DNA of 64,000 nucleotides from Streptomyces tirandamycinicus (GCF_003097515.1 NZ_CP029188.1:6368531-6432530); one strand, 5' to 3'; positions 1 to 9,971 are shown, counted from the first letter of the stretch. Program-made: numbers and translations. Notes: generated by a model not told the origin, from the sequence alone.

Positions 1-1509
1 GATGAGGGAGCTCTTGCCCGCACCCGCCACGCCGGTGACGGCGGTGAGGACTCCGGACGGGATCTCGGTGGACACGTTCCTGAGGTTGTTCGCCGTCGCG
101 TTCACGATCGGCAGGGTCCGGCCCCAGGGGCGGGGGTTCTGCTTGATCCCTCCGGTGCGCCGCAGCCCCTGCCCGGTCAGGGTGTCGGCGGCGCGCAGCT
201 CCGCACAGGTGCCTTCGAAGACGATGGTGCCGCCGTGGACGCCGGCCCGCGGTCCGATCTCGACGACATGGTCGGCGACCGCCATGACGTCCGGGTCGTG
301 CTCCACGACGAGGACGGTGTTGCCCTTGTCGCGCAGCGCGCGCAGCAGGTCGTTGAGCCGGCTGACGTCGCGGGGGTGCAGGCCGACGCTGGGCTCGTCG
401 AAGATGTAGGTCAGCCCGGTCAGTTCGCTGCCGAGGTGGTTGACGAGCTTGAGCCGCTGGCCCTCGCCACCGGAGAGCGAGGACGTGGACCGGTCCAGGG
501 TGAGGTAGCCGAGGCCGATGGCCTGGATCTGCTCCAGCGTCTCGACGATGGTGTGGACGAGCGGTGTGTCGAGCCGTTCCCGGAGCGCGGCGACGACCTC
601 GATCAGGTCGCTGACCTGCATCCGGCTCCAGTCGGAGATGTTGTGGCCGTCGATGCGGGTGGCGAGTGCCTTCTGGTTGAGCCTCGCCCCCTCGCAGGTG
701 GGGCAGACGCCCTCGGTGAAGAACTCGGCCGCCTTGTCCCGGGCGGCCTTGCTCATGCCACCGGTGTCCTTCTTGAGGTGGCGGCGTACGAAGCTGTCGA
801 CCAGGCCCTCGTAGCGCAGCGACAGCACGTTGCCGTTGGGGTAGGTCACCTCGACCGTGCCGCCGCTGCCGTGCAGCAGGGTGCGCATCTCCTCGTCGGT
901 GTAGTCGGCGAGCTTCTTGCCGGCGTCCAGGCCCTCGTAGTTGGCGTAGAACTGCCAGTTCGCGCTGCCGACGGTGTATCCGGGGAGGAGGATGGCGCCC
1001 TCGGCGATCGACTTCCCGTGGTCGGTCATCAGCTCGGGGCTGGGGCGGCGGGCCCGGCCGAGGCCCTCGCACTCGGGGCACATGCCCTTGGGGTCGTTGA
1101 AGGAGTAGAGCCAGGTCTGGCCGAGGCCGTCGTTGCCGTGGTTGGCGAAGAGCACGCGCATCACGGTGTAGACGTCGGTGACCGTGCCGACGGTGGAGCG
1201 GGCGTTGCCGCCGAGCGGCCGCTGGTCGACCACGACCGGGGTGGTCAGCCGGGTGACCGCGTCCACGTGCGGCCGTTCGAACTTGGGCAGGTCGTGCCGG
1301 ATGTTCCAGGGGAAGGTGGCGTTCAGCTGCCGTTGGGCCTCCACGGCGACGGTGTCGAAGACCAGTGAGGACTTTCCGGATCCGGAGACGCCGACGAAGA
1401 CCGAGATCCGGTTCTTGGGGATGACGAGGGAGACGTTCCTGAGGTTGTTCTCGCGGGCACCGACGACCTGAATGCCCTCGTCGGTTGCGGTGACCGGCGT
1501 CTGGTTCAC
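1..1509 (-). CDS. drrC: UvrA-like anthracycline self-resistance protein (DrrC/MtrX type), 3' end beyond window
   Basis: The N-terminal 503 residues are visible; the reading frame is still open at base 1. Seen: Walker A GVSGSGKSS near residue 40, two zinc-type CPxCxG motifs (CPECEG, CPTCEG), the signature SSLSGGEGQR, a Walker B-like FDEPSVGLHP, and the start of a second nucleotide-binding half (GVAGAGKSS) at the window edge. This is the layout of UvrA and of the shortened UvrA-like resistance proteins DrrC (daunorubicin) and MtrX (mithramycin), thought to remove drug from DNA. GTG start at 1509, the first in-frame start before the conserved region. It lies beside a DrrAB exporter, which favours a resistance role over housekeeping UvrA. 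Full length cannot be judged here. Confidence 0.88.
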   Translation of the reverse strand, partial: MNQTPVTATDEGIQVVGARENNLRNVSLVIPKNRISVFVGVSGSGKSSLVFDTVAVEAQRQLNATFPWNIRHDLPKFERPHVDAVTRLTTPVVVDQRPLGGNARSTVGTVTDVYTVMRVLFANHGNDGLGQTWLYSFNDPKGMCPECEGLGRARRPSPELMTDHGKSIAEGAILLPGYTVGSANWQFYANYEGLDAGKKLADYTDEEMRTLLHGSGGTVEVTYPNGNVLSLRYEGLVDSFVRRHLKKDTGGMSKAARDKAAEFFTEGVCPTCEGARLNQKALATRIDGHNISDWSRMQVSDLIEVVAALRERLDTPLVHTIVETLEQIQAIGLGYLTLDRSTSSLSGGEGQRLKLVNHLGSELTGLTYIFDEPSVGLHPRDVSRLNDLLRALRDKGNTVLVVEHDPDVMAVADHVVEIGPRAGVHGGTIVFEGTCAELRAADTLTGQGLRRTGGIKQNPRPWGRTLPIVNATANNLRNVSTEIPSGVLTAVTGVAGAGKSSLI

Positions 1510-1562
1510 AAAGCGTCCTCTCTGCGTTCGGTGAGTCGTCGAGGCGGTGTGACGCGTCGAGC

Positions 1563-2045
1563 TCACGGCAGCCGCGCGCGGACGGCGCGCAGCAGTTCGG
1601 GGTCCTGCGGGTCGACCGTGGGGCCGAAGCGCCCCACGCATGCGCCGGTGGACGAGACGAGGAACTTCTCGAAGTTCCAGCGCACGTCCCCGGAGTGGCC
1701 CTCCGCGTCGGCGAAGGGTGTCAGGGCGGTGTAGAGGGGGTGGCGGCCCGCTCCGTTGACGTCGGTCTTCTCGGTGAGCGGGAACGAGATCCGCCGTGCG
1801 GCGCAGAATCCGGCGATCTCCCCGGGGGTGCCCGGCTCCTGCTCGCCGAACTGGTTGCAGGGCACGCCGACGACGCTGAGCCCGTCCTCCCGGTGGCGGC
1901 GGGCGAGCGTCTCCAGTCCCTCGTACTGGTCCGCCAGGGCGCACCGGGAGGCGACGTTGACGACGAGCAGGGTCCGGCCGCGGTGCCGGGACAGCAGATC
2001 GGGCGTGCCGTTCAGTTCCGCGATGGCGATGTCGAAGACGGTCAT
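1563..2045 (-). CDS. glutathione peroxidase-family protein
   Basis: 160 residues, the usual length of bacterial GPx/BsaA proteins. Contains the peroxidatic Cys in NVASRCALADQYEGLE (Cys35, no selenocysteine), then GVPCNQFGEQEPG with the conserved Gln, and a C-terminal WNFEKFLV with the conserved Trp. ATG at 2045 chosen because the family begins with xVFDI; the longer upstream extension has no family match. It would reduce hydroperoxides using a thioredoxin- or mycothiol-type donor in the cytoplasm. It sits between two resistance genes on the same strand, so a role against redox-cycling quinone damage is possible, but that is inference from position only. Confidence 0.88.
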   Translation of the reverse strand: MTVFDIAIAELNGTPDLLSRHRGRTLLVVNVASRCALADQYEGLETLARRHREDGLSVVGVPCNQFGEQEPGTPGEIAGFCAARRISFPLTEKTDVNGAGRHPLYTALTPFADAEGHSGDVRWNFEKFLVSSTGACVGRFGPTVDPQDPELLRAVRARLP

Positions 2046-2239
2046 GGCGTGCACGGTAGGTTCGTCCGCTCCGGGCGCGGTCGGCATCGCATCGCGGGGT
2101 CCTCGTGCTTCGCTCGACGGGCCGCCCGCCGGGAGACGGACGGGCAGGGGACCGCCCGGCGGGGGCGGACGGACCGGGATCCGCCGGACGGGAGCCGGAC
2201 GGAGCGGGATCCCGCCCGACCGGAGCCGGACGGACCGAG

Positions 2240-2280
2240 GGGGTGTGAGCCGGCGCGGGGGATGGGCCGGCTCACACCCC
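2240..2280 (-). terminator. hairpin terminator after exporter operon
   Basis: Perfect 15-bp inverted repeat (GGGGTGTGAGCCGGC at 2240-2254, complement at 2266-2280) with an 11-base loop, 15 bases beyond the drrB stop. GC-rich with no T run, as is common in Streptomyces. The stretch between it and the peroxidase gene (2046-2239) holds only short GGACGG-type repeats. Confidence 0.7.
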
Positions 2281-2294
2281 GGTACGGGGCGTCC

Positions 2295-3124
2295 CTACCG
2301 GCTCAGGGCCCGGTACTTGCGGACGGCCAGCGGGAAGAACACCGCGAAGATCGCGATCGGCCACACGAAGGACATGAGCATCGCGTGTTCGGCGATCCAG
2401 GAGGTGCCGCCTACGCCGGGGTTGCCGAACAGCTCACGGGTCGCGTGGGCGGTCGACGACAGCGGGTTCCACTCGGCGATGGCCGCCAGCCAGCCCGGCA
2501 TCATCTCCGGGGAGGCGAAGGTGTTGGCGACGATGCCGAGCGGGAAGAGCAGGGTGTAGACGGCGGAGGCGGCCTCGGGGGTGCTGATGATCAGGCCGAG
2601 GTAGATGCCGACCCACAGCAGTGCGAAGCGGAGCAGCAGCAGGAGCGCGAAGGCGCCCAGCGCCTGCCCGAACCCGTCGTGCCAGCTCCATCCGGCGATG
2701 ACCCCGCAGCCCATCAGGATCATCAGGACGACCGTGCTGTAGAGCATGTTGACGATGCTCTGCCCGATGACCACGGAGGCCGCGGACATGGGCATGGAGC
2801 GGAACCGGTCGGTGACGCCCTTCGAGGCGTCGGCGGTGACGCCGGCCATGGTCTCGCCGATGCCGAAGGCCATCGACATGACGAACATGCCGGGCATCAG
2901 GAACTCCATGTAGTCCCCGCCGCCCTCGACCTGCATGCCGCTGCCGAAGATCCCGCCGAACAGCAGGACCATGAGGATCGGGAAGGCGAGGCCGGCCAGG
3001 ATCTGGGTGGGGTTGCGGGCCCAGTGGGACAGTCCCCGGAGGGTGAGCGTCCAGGAGTCCGCGAGGATCCAGCCCAGTTTGGCCACCGGGTTCTTCGGCA
3101 GTTCGGGAACGATGATCGCGGTCA

Positions 3125-3125
<1 letters not shown>
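2295..3125 (-). CDS. drrB: DrrB-type ABC-2 drug exporter permease
   Basis: 276 residues with about six hydrophobic segments and the ABC-2 family pattern (N-terminal ILADSWTLTLRGLSHWARNP, then FPILMVLLFGGIFGSG; later LLFPLGIVANTFASPEMMPG with the typical NPLSS loop). DrrB of S. peucetius is about 283 residues. It is the membrane half of a two-gene exporter with the ATPase encoded just upstream; their ends overlap as TAATG, so translation is coupled. Known function of the family is export of daunorubicin/doxorubicin; here the substrate is inferred from the surrounding anthracycline genes. Confidence 0.93.
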
Positions 3126-4111
<986 letters not shown>

Positions 4112-4130
4112 GCCCGCCCCTTCTTTCGGG

Positions 4131-4192
4131 TGCTCAAATTTGGGTACCCGGCGAGCATAGAGGAGGGCGGCCTCGATATTCAAGTTTTAGTA
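4131..4192 (-). promoter_or_regulatory. exporter promoter with two operator palindromes
   Basis: On the minus strand TTGAAT (4183-4178), 18 bases, TATGCT (4159-4154) forms a strong sigma-70-like promoter for drrAB. A 16-bp near-palindrome covers the -35 box (plus-strand TATTCAAGTTTTAGTA, 4177-4192) and another covers the predicted start point (TGCTCAAATTTGGGTA, 4131-4146), centres 46 bp apart. Both resemble TACTCAAATTTGAGTA. The first also spans the stop codon of the dehydratase gene. The layout fits repression of the exporter released by drug; the regulator is not proven. Confidence 0.7.
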
Positions 4193-5170
4193 ACCCGCTT
4201 CGGAGTCCTCCTCCCGGGCGTCCCAGTGACCGCGGTGCGCGGCGTACCACTCGACCGTCTCGCGCAGCCCGTCCTCCAGTGAACGGCGTGGCGCGTACCC
4301 CAGCTCGCGGCGGATCTTCGAGTCGTCCACGGCGTACCGGAAGTCGTGCCCCTTGCGGTCCTCCACCCGCCGCACGAGGTCCCAGCCGGCTCCGCACAGG
4401 TCGAGGAGGCGGCCGGTCATCTCCCTGTTGGTCATATGGGTGCCGCCGCCGACGTTGTAGACCTCTCCCGGCCGGCCCCCGTCCAGCACCAGCCGCACCG
4501 CCCGGCAGTGGTCGTCCACGTGCAGCCACTCCCGCAGGTTCGAGCCGTCCCCGTACAGCGGGACCGGCCGCCCGTCCAGGAGCCGGGTGACGAACAGCGG
4601 GACCAGCTTCTCGGGATGCTGGCCGGGCCCGTAGTTGTTGGCGCACCGGGTGACGCGGACGTCCAGGCCGTGGGTGCGCCAGTACGACCGGGCGATGAGG
4701 TCGGCCGCCGCCTTCGACGCCGCGTACGGCGAGTTGGGCAGCAGCGGCTCGTCCTCCGTCCAGCGCCCCTCGGCGATCGAGCCGTACGTCTCGTCGGTGG
4801 AGACCTGGACGAAGACGCCGGTCCCGTGCCGCAGCGCCGCCTCGAGCAGGGCCTGCGTGCCCAGCACGTTCGTGCGGACGAAGGCCTCGGCACCCGCCAC
4901 CGACCGGTCCACGTGCGACTCCGCCGCGAAGTGCACCACCGCCTCTTGGCCCGGGAACACCTTCTCCAGCAGCGTGGTGTCGCAGATGTCGCCGTGCACG
5001 AACGTCAGCCGGGGGTGGTGCCGGGGCAGGTTGTTCCGCGTCCCGGCGTAGGTGAGCTTGTCCACGACGGTCACCCGGTCGTCCTCGTGCCCGGGGTACC
5101 CGCCGCTCAGCAGCGTTCTGACGAAGTGCGAGCCGATGAAGCCGGCCGCACCGGTCACCAGGATGTTCAC
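4187..5170 (-). CDS. rfbB: dTDP-glucose 4,6-dehydratase
   Basis: 327 residues. Rossmann motif GAAGFIGSH at residues 7-15, catalytic TDETYGS, and YxxxK as YAASK; RCANNYGPGQHPEKLVP and GDGSNLREWLHVDDH are typical RmlB/DesIV segments. Converts dTDP-glucose to dTDP-4-keto-6-deoxyglucose, the branch point for all deoxysugars of this cluster, following the RmlA homologue at 40,142. Last gene of an operon with the glycosyltransferase and helper upstream; stop is TAA at 4187. Length is normal for the family (about 320-330). Confidence 0.95.
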   Translation of the reverse strand: MNILVTGAAGFIGSHFVRTLLSGGYPGHEDDRVTVVDKLTYAGTRNNLPRHHPRLTFVHGDICDTTLLEKVFPGQEAVVHFAAESHVDRSVAGAEAFVRTNVLGTQALLEAALRHGTGVFVQVSTDETYGSIAEGRWTEDEPLLPNSPYAASKAAADLIARSYWRTHGLDVRVTRCANNYGPGQHPEKLVPLFVTRLLDGRPVPLYGDGSNLREWLHVDDHCRAVRLVLDGGRPGEVYNVGGGTHMTNREMTGRLLDLCGAGWDLVRRVEDRKGHDFRYAVDDSKIRRELGYAPRRSLEDGLRETVEWYAAHRGHWDAREEDSEAGY

Positions 5171-5191
5171 GCTTCTCCCGTCCTCGTCGCG

Positions 5192-6472
5192 TCAGCGGGC
5201 CGCCGCCACCGAGCGGTGACGTGCCGTCAGCTTCTCCAGGGTGGGCACGACCTCGTTGGGGCTCGGCGACGACAGCATGGCCAGGCGCAGCCGCCGCGCC
5301 CCCTCCGCGAACGAGGGGTCGTCGAGGATCCGCACCAGCTTGTCGCGCAGGACGCCGACGGTCAGTCCCTCGGAATGCAGGTGCAGGCCCGCACCCAGCT
5401 CCTCCAGCCGTCGGGCCCGGTAGATCGCGTCCCACATCCAGCCCAGCGCCACCTGCGGCACGCCGTAGGCGGCGGCGGTCGCCCAGGTGCCCGCGCCGCC
5501 GTGGTGCACGATCGCCGAGCAGGTGGGCAGCAGGGCCAGCAGCGCCACGTGGTCGACGACCCGCGCGTTGTCCGGCACCCGCGACACCTGGGCCAGTTCC
5601 TTCTCGCTCAGCGTCGCCACCACCTCGACGTCCAGGTCCGCCAGCGAGGCGAAGACGTCGTTCACGTCCACGGCGTTGGGGAACTCCGTGTCGCGGATGG
5701 TGAGTCCGAGGGTGAGGCAGACCCGGCGCCGCTCCGGCGGCCGGCGCAGCCAGTCGGGCACGACGGCCGGGCCTGGCCCGTTGTACGGCACATAGCGCGT
5801 GGGCACCCTCGGCAGACCCAGCTCCATCCGCACCCCGGGCGGCATCTGGTCGACCGACCACTGCCCGGTGACCACGTCCGGGTCGAAGGCGGCCCCGTGC
5901 CGGTCGAGCGTGTACGCCAGCCACTCCTCCAGCGGGTCGTCGCGCAGTTCCCCGGGCAGTTCCGCCTGCCGCCGGCGCAACGTCAGATGGGTGTGCGCGA
6001 ACAGGTCGGGGAACGCCAGGAGCCGGGCGTGGGCGGCCCCGGTCGCCTTGGCGGCGACGGCGCCGGCGAAGGTGAAGGGCTCCCAGAGCACCAGATCCGG
6101 CTGCCAGAAGCGGGCGTAGTCGACGAGCGCGTCGATCATCGAGTCGTTGTTGATCTGCCCGTAGAAGGTCGCGGTGAGGATCGCGTTCGACGCCCGCAGG
6201 TAGTCCAGGCTCAGCCGCTCCGGACGGTTCTCCAGGTAGTCGCGGTCCATGTGGTGCATCAGCATCCCGGGACCGACGGTGGGGATGACGGCGTCCATCC
6301 GGTGGTTCCCGCCCACCGGCACCGCCGTCAGACCGGCCCGGGTGATGCTCGTCACCGCGTCCGGCTGGCTGGCCACCCGGACCTCGTGCCCGGCGGTCCG
6401 CAGCGCCCAGGCGAGCGGCACGAGGCCGTTGAGATGGGCGTCCTGTGCGAAGGCCGTCAGCAGTACACGCAC
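5192..6472 (-). CDS. anthracycline glycosyltransferase 1 (GT1, AknS/DnrS type)
   Basis: 426 residues from GTG 6472, preceded by GGGAAGGGAG; the upstream extension has shadow-like composition. Begins VRVLLTAFAQDAHLNGLVPLAWALRTAGHEVR, shared by actinobacterial macrolide and aromatic-polyketide glycosyltransferases, and carries the nucleotide-sugar binding motif HHGGAGTW near the C terminus. Transfers an activated deoxysugar to the aglycone or to a sugar already present. The gene directly upstream encodes its probable P450-like helper, the arrangement of AknS/AknT and DnrS/DnrQ, so this enzyme probably adds the first amino sugar at C-7. Which of the three transferases adds which sugar cannot be read from sequence. 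Confidence 0.9.
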   Translation of the reverse strand: MRVLLTAFAQDAHLNGLVPLAWALRTAGHEVRVASQPDAVTSITRAGLTAVPVGGNHRMDAVIPTVGPGMLMHHMDRDYLENRPERLSLDYLRASNAILTATFYGQINNDSMIDALVDYARFWQPDLVLWEPFTFAGAVAAKATGAAHARLLAFPDLFAHTHLTLRRRQAELPGELRDDPLEEWLAYTLDRHGAAFDPDVVTGQWSVDQMPPGVRMELGLPRVPTRYVPYNGPGPAVVPDWLRRPPERRRVCLTLGLTIRDTEFPNAVDVNDVFASLADLDVEVVATLSEKELAQVSRVPDNARVVDHVALLALLPTCSAIVHHGGAGTWATAAAYGVPQVALGWMWDAIYRARRLEELGAGLHLHSEGLTVGVLRDKLVRILDDPSFAEGARRLRLAMLSSPSPNEVVPTLEKLTARHRSVAAAR

Positions 6473-6506
6473 CGCGGTGCTCCCTTCCCGATGGTGGCCG
6501 GCCCGG

Positions 6507-7757
6507 TCATGCGACCGGGAAGCGGAGGATGCCGCCCAGCACCGCCGAGCGCATGCGGCGCAGCACATCGGCCTCGGTGCGCAGACCTGGGCGGAGCGAG
6601 GCCAGCACGCGGACCGCCGCTTCCGCCTGGACGCGCACCAGCGCCTCGGTGACCGGGGCCGCGGGACCGCCCAGGAGGGTGAGCGACCGGTCGGCGTCGG
6701 CGCGGCCGGCGTCGAAGACGTCCGGGCCGGCGAAGGCCCCCGGGTCGCGGTTGGCCGCGTCGACCAGCACCACCACACGCCGGCCCTCCTCGATCGTCGT
6801 GCCGTCGAGCTCGACCTGCTCGCGCGCGATACGGCTCTCGAACCGCAGCGGCGGAGCCAGCCGCAGGGCCTCGCGGACCGCGGCCCCGGCCCGGGCGGGC
6901 TCCTGCCCGATCCGCTCCCACACTCCGGGCTGCCCCAGCAGCACCTGCACCGCGTTGCACACCGCGGTCGCGGTGACCTCTACGCCCACCACGACGGCGA
7001 GGGCCCCGATCGCGGCCGCGTCCCCGGGCGGGACACCGGTGAGCGCGGCGAGGCCGGTGGCGCGGCCTTCGCCGACCAGTGCGTCCAGTTCGGCGGACAG
7101 CTCCGCCACGGCCGTGAACAGCGCCCGCACGGTGCCCAGTTGCTGCGGGCAGTGCCCGGCGTCCAGGGCGGCGGCCAGGCCCGCGTGCAGTCCGGGCAGG
7201 CGTTCCCTGGTCCCGTCCGGCAGCCCGAGCAGGTCGGCCACCACGCGCAGGGCGGCGGGGACGGCGAAGTCCCGGTACAGGTCGAACCGTTCGCCGGCCG
7301 GGGCCGCCGCCTCCCGGTAGGCCGCCTCGATCTCCGGCAGCCGCGCGTCGAGAGCCCCGGCCGAGAGCAGGGGCGCCGCGGCCTCGCCCAGCGCGCGGTA
7401 CGCGGCCGGGTCCCGGTTGAGGTGGACGTCGTCGAGGGGGACGACATGGCACAGCAGAGGGTTGTCCCAGACGTCGACACCCGGGTGGGACTGCGGTCCC
7501 TCCCCGGCGTGGCGGGGGGAGAACCGCACGTCGCCGAGTATCCGGGCGCCGACCTCGCGGTCCGCGGTGACCCAGGCCCCGGCGCTGCTCTCGTGCAGGC
7601 CCTGCTCGCGGGCGCGCGCGCCGTGGCCGAGCGGGTCGCCGTCACCGGCGCGCAGGATCATGGCGAAGGGGTCGCCCTGGGCGCCGAAGATGAACTGGAC
7701 GCCTCGGATGGTCAGCAGATGCCGACCCAACTCGCTGTTGGTCTGCTCAGTCAGCAT
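6507..7757 (-). CDS. P450-like glycosyltransferase helper (AknT/DnrQ/EryCII type)
   Basis: 416 residues from ATG 7757. The fold is cytochrome P450-like with an ExxR motif (EALR in AAVREALRLAPP), but where P450s have FGxGxHxCxG it reads LTLLGGPAAPVTEALVRVQ, with no haem-ligand Cys. Proteins of this kind (AknT, DnrQ, EryCII, DesVIII) carry no haem and activate a partner glycosyltransferase. It lies 34 bases upstream of glycosyltransferase 1 on the same strand. Transcribed from a promoter with SARP-type heptamers at 7850-7892 that overlaps the end of the acyltransferase gene. Confident about class; the specific partner is inferred from adjacency. Confidence 0.88.
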   Translation of the reverse strand: MLTEQTNSELGRHLLTIRGVQFIFGAQGDPFAMILRAGDGDPLGHGARAREQGLHESSAGAWVTADREVGARILGDVRFSPRHAGEGPQSHPGVDVWDNPLLCHVVPLDDVHLNRDPAAYRALGEAAAPLLSAGALDARLPEIEAAYREAAAPAGERFDLYRDFAVPAALRVVADLLGLPDGTRERLPGLHAGLAAALDAGHCPQQLGTVRALFTAVAELSAELDALVGEGRATGLAALTGVPPGDAAAIGALAVVVGVEVTATAVCNAVQVLLGQPGVWERIGQEPARAGAAVREALRLAPPLRFESRIAREQVELDGTTIEEGRRVVVLVDAANRDPGAFAGPDVFDAGRADADRSLTLLGGPAAPVTEALVRVQAEAAVRVLASLRPGLRTEADVLRRMRSAVLGGILRFPVA

Positions 7758-7849
7758 GACACCGTCCTGGGGAGAAGAGTCCTGACAGGTGATGGGGGAG
7801 TGGGTGTCCGCGGCCGGGGCGGACGGAGAGGGAACGAGGCCCACCGGCG

Positions 7850-7892
7850 ACGCTAGGCCGCCCGCCTACAAGGGCACTCGACACGCGCTACA
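7850..7892 (-). promoter_or_regulatory. SARP-type promoter for helper/glycosyltransferase/dehydratase operon
   Basis: Minus strand reads TGTAGCG-n4-TCGAGTG-n4-TGTAGGC-n8-TAGCGT. Heptamers are spaced exactly 11 bp and the last is 8 bp from a TANNNT -10 box, the geometry described for DnrI and ActII-ORF4 sites. It overlaps the 3' end of the acyltransferase gene (stop at 7888). Confidence 0.65.
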
Positions 7893-8940
7893 CGGCCCTC
7901 GTGCCGGGCACGGCGCCGAGCCCCCGCAGGGTCTCGGCTGCTGCCCGTACGGCGGTGACGTCCTGCTCCCCGGTTCCCGGACGGGCCGGCAGCAGGGGGA
8001 CGACGGCCGACCTGCCGGACCGCACGGCCGGGTGCCGGCGGGCCAGTTGGGACAGTCCCTGGCCCGGGCCGGCCTCGACGAGTACGAGTTCGCCCTCGGC
8101 GAGGAGCGCCTCCAGGGCGGGCCAGAAGAGGACCGGCGCCACCGGCTGGCGGGACCAGAAGGCCGGGTCCTTCGCCTCGGCGGGCGTCAGCGTCCGGGCC
8201 GTGTACCCGGACACGACGGGGATGCGGGGCTCGCCCACCGGGAGGGCGGCGATCCGCTCGTCCGCCCCGCCCATGGCCGCGGCCAGCGCCGGACTGTGGA
8301 ACGCCGTGGAGGCCGGCACGTGCTGGAGCACGAACCCGGCGTCCGCGAGTGCCGTGGTGACCGCGCGCAGCGGGGCGTCGAGTCCGGCGAGGACCGTCTG
8401 GCGCAGGGCGTTGACCGCGCCGACGGCCACGCCGTCGGTGAGGAAGGGCGCCACCTCGTCCCGGGAGGCGGCGACGGCGACCATCCCGCCGGGCGGCGCC
8501 TGAGCCAGCCGGGTGACGCGGTCGTGCACCATGGCGGCGGCGTCCCGCAGCGTGAACACGCCGGAGAGGACCGCGGCCGCCACCTCGCCGATGCTGTGCC
8601 CCAGCAGGGCGACGGGGCGCACTCCCCAGCTGAGCACGAGCCGCGCGAGGGCGTAGTCCACCGCGAACAGCAGCGGCTGGGAGCGCGTGACGTGGTCGAT
8701 CACCGCGGTGCCGGGCGTCCCGAGCCAGTCCTCGCGCAGGCCGGTGGCGTGCCCGGCCGGGCCGCCCGGATCCCCCAGGGCGGTCAGGGCCTCGTCCATC
8801 GCCCCGGCGAAGACCGGCTCGGTGTCCAGCAGCCCCGCGGCCATGCGCTGGTGCTGCGATCCCTGGCCGGGGAGCAGCAGGGCGACCGGGCGGGCCGCGC
8901 CGGTGTTCCTCCCGGCCGCCGCCGGACCTGCCCCGTTCAT
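7888..8940 (-). CDS. dpsD: acyltransferase for starter unit selection (DpsD type)
   Basis: 350 residues. Acyltransferase motifs LLLPGQGSQHQRMAAG, nucleophile GHSIGE (Ser116) and AFHSPAL (His). Stand-alone acyltransferases are rare in type II polyketide clusters; DpsD of daunorubicin biosynthesis is the model and works with DpsC in starter choice. Start ATG 8940 overlaps the stop of the preceding KAS III gene by 4 bp, so the two are translationally coupled. Position at the end of a dnrG-dpsABCD-like run matches S. peucetius. Whether it loads a starter or only hydrolyses wrong acyl groups is not settled even in the model. Confidence 0.92.
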   Translation of the reverse strand: MNGAGPAAAGRNTGAARPVALLLPGQGSQHQRMAAGLLDTEPVFAGAMDEALTALGDPGGPAGHATGLREDWLGTPGTAVIDHVTRSQPLLFAVDYALARLVLSWGVRPVALLGHSIGEVAAAVLSGVFTLRDAAAMVHDRVTRLAQAPPGGMVAVAASRDEVAPFLTDGVAVGAVNALRQTVLAGLDAPLRAVTTALADAGFVLQHVPASTAFHSPALAAAMGGADERIAALPVGEPRIPVVSGYTARTLTPAEAKDPAFWSRQPVAPVLFWPALEALLAEGELVLVEAGPGQGLSQLARRHPAVRSGRSAVVPLLPARPGTGEQDVTAVRAAAETLRGLGAVPGTRAV

Positions 8941-9971
8941 CGGTTCCCCCAGGAAGGCGTGTTCAGGATCTCCACCACCGCGCAGGACCAGCTGAAGCCG
9001 GCGCCGACACCGAACAGCAGGCATGTGTCGCCGGGTCCCAGCTCCCCGCCGGACACCAGGTGGTCCAGTCCGGCGAAGGGGTCTCCGGCGCCCAGGTGCC
9101 CGACCGTCCGGCTCCAGGACCAGGTGCTGCGCGCGGGGTCGATGCCGAACCTGGCGAAGTAGGCGACATGGAGCCTGCGGTGGCCGAGGTGCGGCAGCAC
9201 GAACCGGCCGATGTCCGCGAGGCCGAGCCCGGCGTCGGCGAGCGCCTGTTTGACGACGGCCTCCTGGGCCGCGGCGACCCGGGCGACGGTCGGGGCCACG
9301 CCGTGGCCGGCGAGGAAGTCCCGCTTGTGCGCCTCGAGATCGACGGCGTCCCGGTGGCTGAACGGGGCGGGCCCGAACGGGTCGTCGCCGCGGTGCATGC
9401 CCTCCAGGTCGGGCGCGGAGACGGACGCGATGCTGCGGACCCGGGCGAAACCGGAGCGCCGCGACACCACGAGGGCGGTGCCCCCGTCGCCGTAGACGGT
9501 TCCCGGGTCGCTGCGCCACCGGTCGAACCCCGGCGGGCAGAACCGGTCGCCGGTGGTCACCAGGGCCGCCGCCCGGGCCGGGTCGGCGGCCAGGTAGGCC
9601 CAGGCCAGGTCGAGTGCCGCCATGCCGCCGTTGGACACCTGCCGGACCTCCAGCGCGGGGCACTGGTTCCCGACGGCGGTCCGCTGGACGTAGGAGGCCG
9701 GGGCCCACAGGTCGAAGCCCTGGTAGTAGAAGCTGGCGTGCAGCACCAGGTCGATGTCGCCCGGTCCGGCGCCGGCCCGCTCCAGCGCGGTCCGGGCCGC
9801 CCGGGCCGCCATCTCCGGCGCCGGGTCCCCGGCGGAGACCCTCACCGACTCCATCCGGGTGGCACGGGCCACGGCGGCGTCGCAGCGGCCGTCCGCGACG
9901 GCGTCCGCGACCCGCTCGACGGGAGGCAGCCACGTCCCGGTCGCCCCGATGTACAGCTCGCCGCCGTTCAC
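8937..9971 (-). CDS. dpsC: KAS III-like starter-unit ketosynthase (DpsC type)
   Basis: 344 residues from GTG 9971, which overlaps the stop of the chain-length factor gene by 4 bp. KAS III fold (GATGTWLPP start, DLVLHAS, GDRFCPPGF, HLGHRRLHV), but the usual active-site Cys region reads EVRQVSNGGMAAL, placing Ser113 at the nucleophile. DpsC of daunorubicin biosynthesis likewise uses Ser and specifies propionyl-CoA as starter. This predicts a propionate-primed decaketide (ethyl side chain), as in aklavinone and rhodomycinones. Forms an operon with the two ketosynthase subunits and the acyltransferase. Confidence 0.92.
   Translation of the reverse strand: MNGGELYIGATGTWLPPVERVADAVADGRCDAAVARATRMESVRVSAGDPAPEMAARAARTALERAGAGPGDIDLVLHASFYYQGFDLWAPASYVQRTAVGNQCPALEVRQVSNGGMAALDLAWAYLAADPARAAALVTTGDRFCPPGFDRWRSDPGTVYGDGGTALVVSRRSGFARVRSIASVSAPDLEGMHRGDDPFGPAPFSHRDAVDLEAHKRDFLAGHGVAPTVARVAAAQEAVVKQALADAGLGLADIGRFVLPHLGHRRLHVAYFARFGIDPARSTWSWSRTVGHLGAGDPFAGLDHLVSGGELGPGDTCLLFGVGAGFSWSCAVVEILNTPSWGNR

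Noticed and set aside
4346..6652. 768-residue plus-strand frame
   Set aside because: Opposite the dehydratase and glycosyltransferase 1; no motif, His/Arg/Gln-rich.
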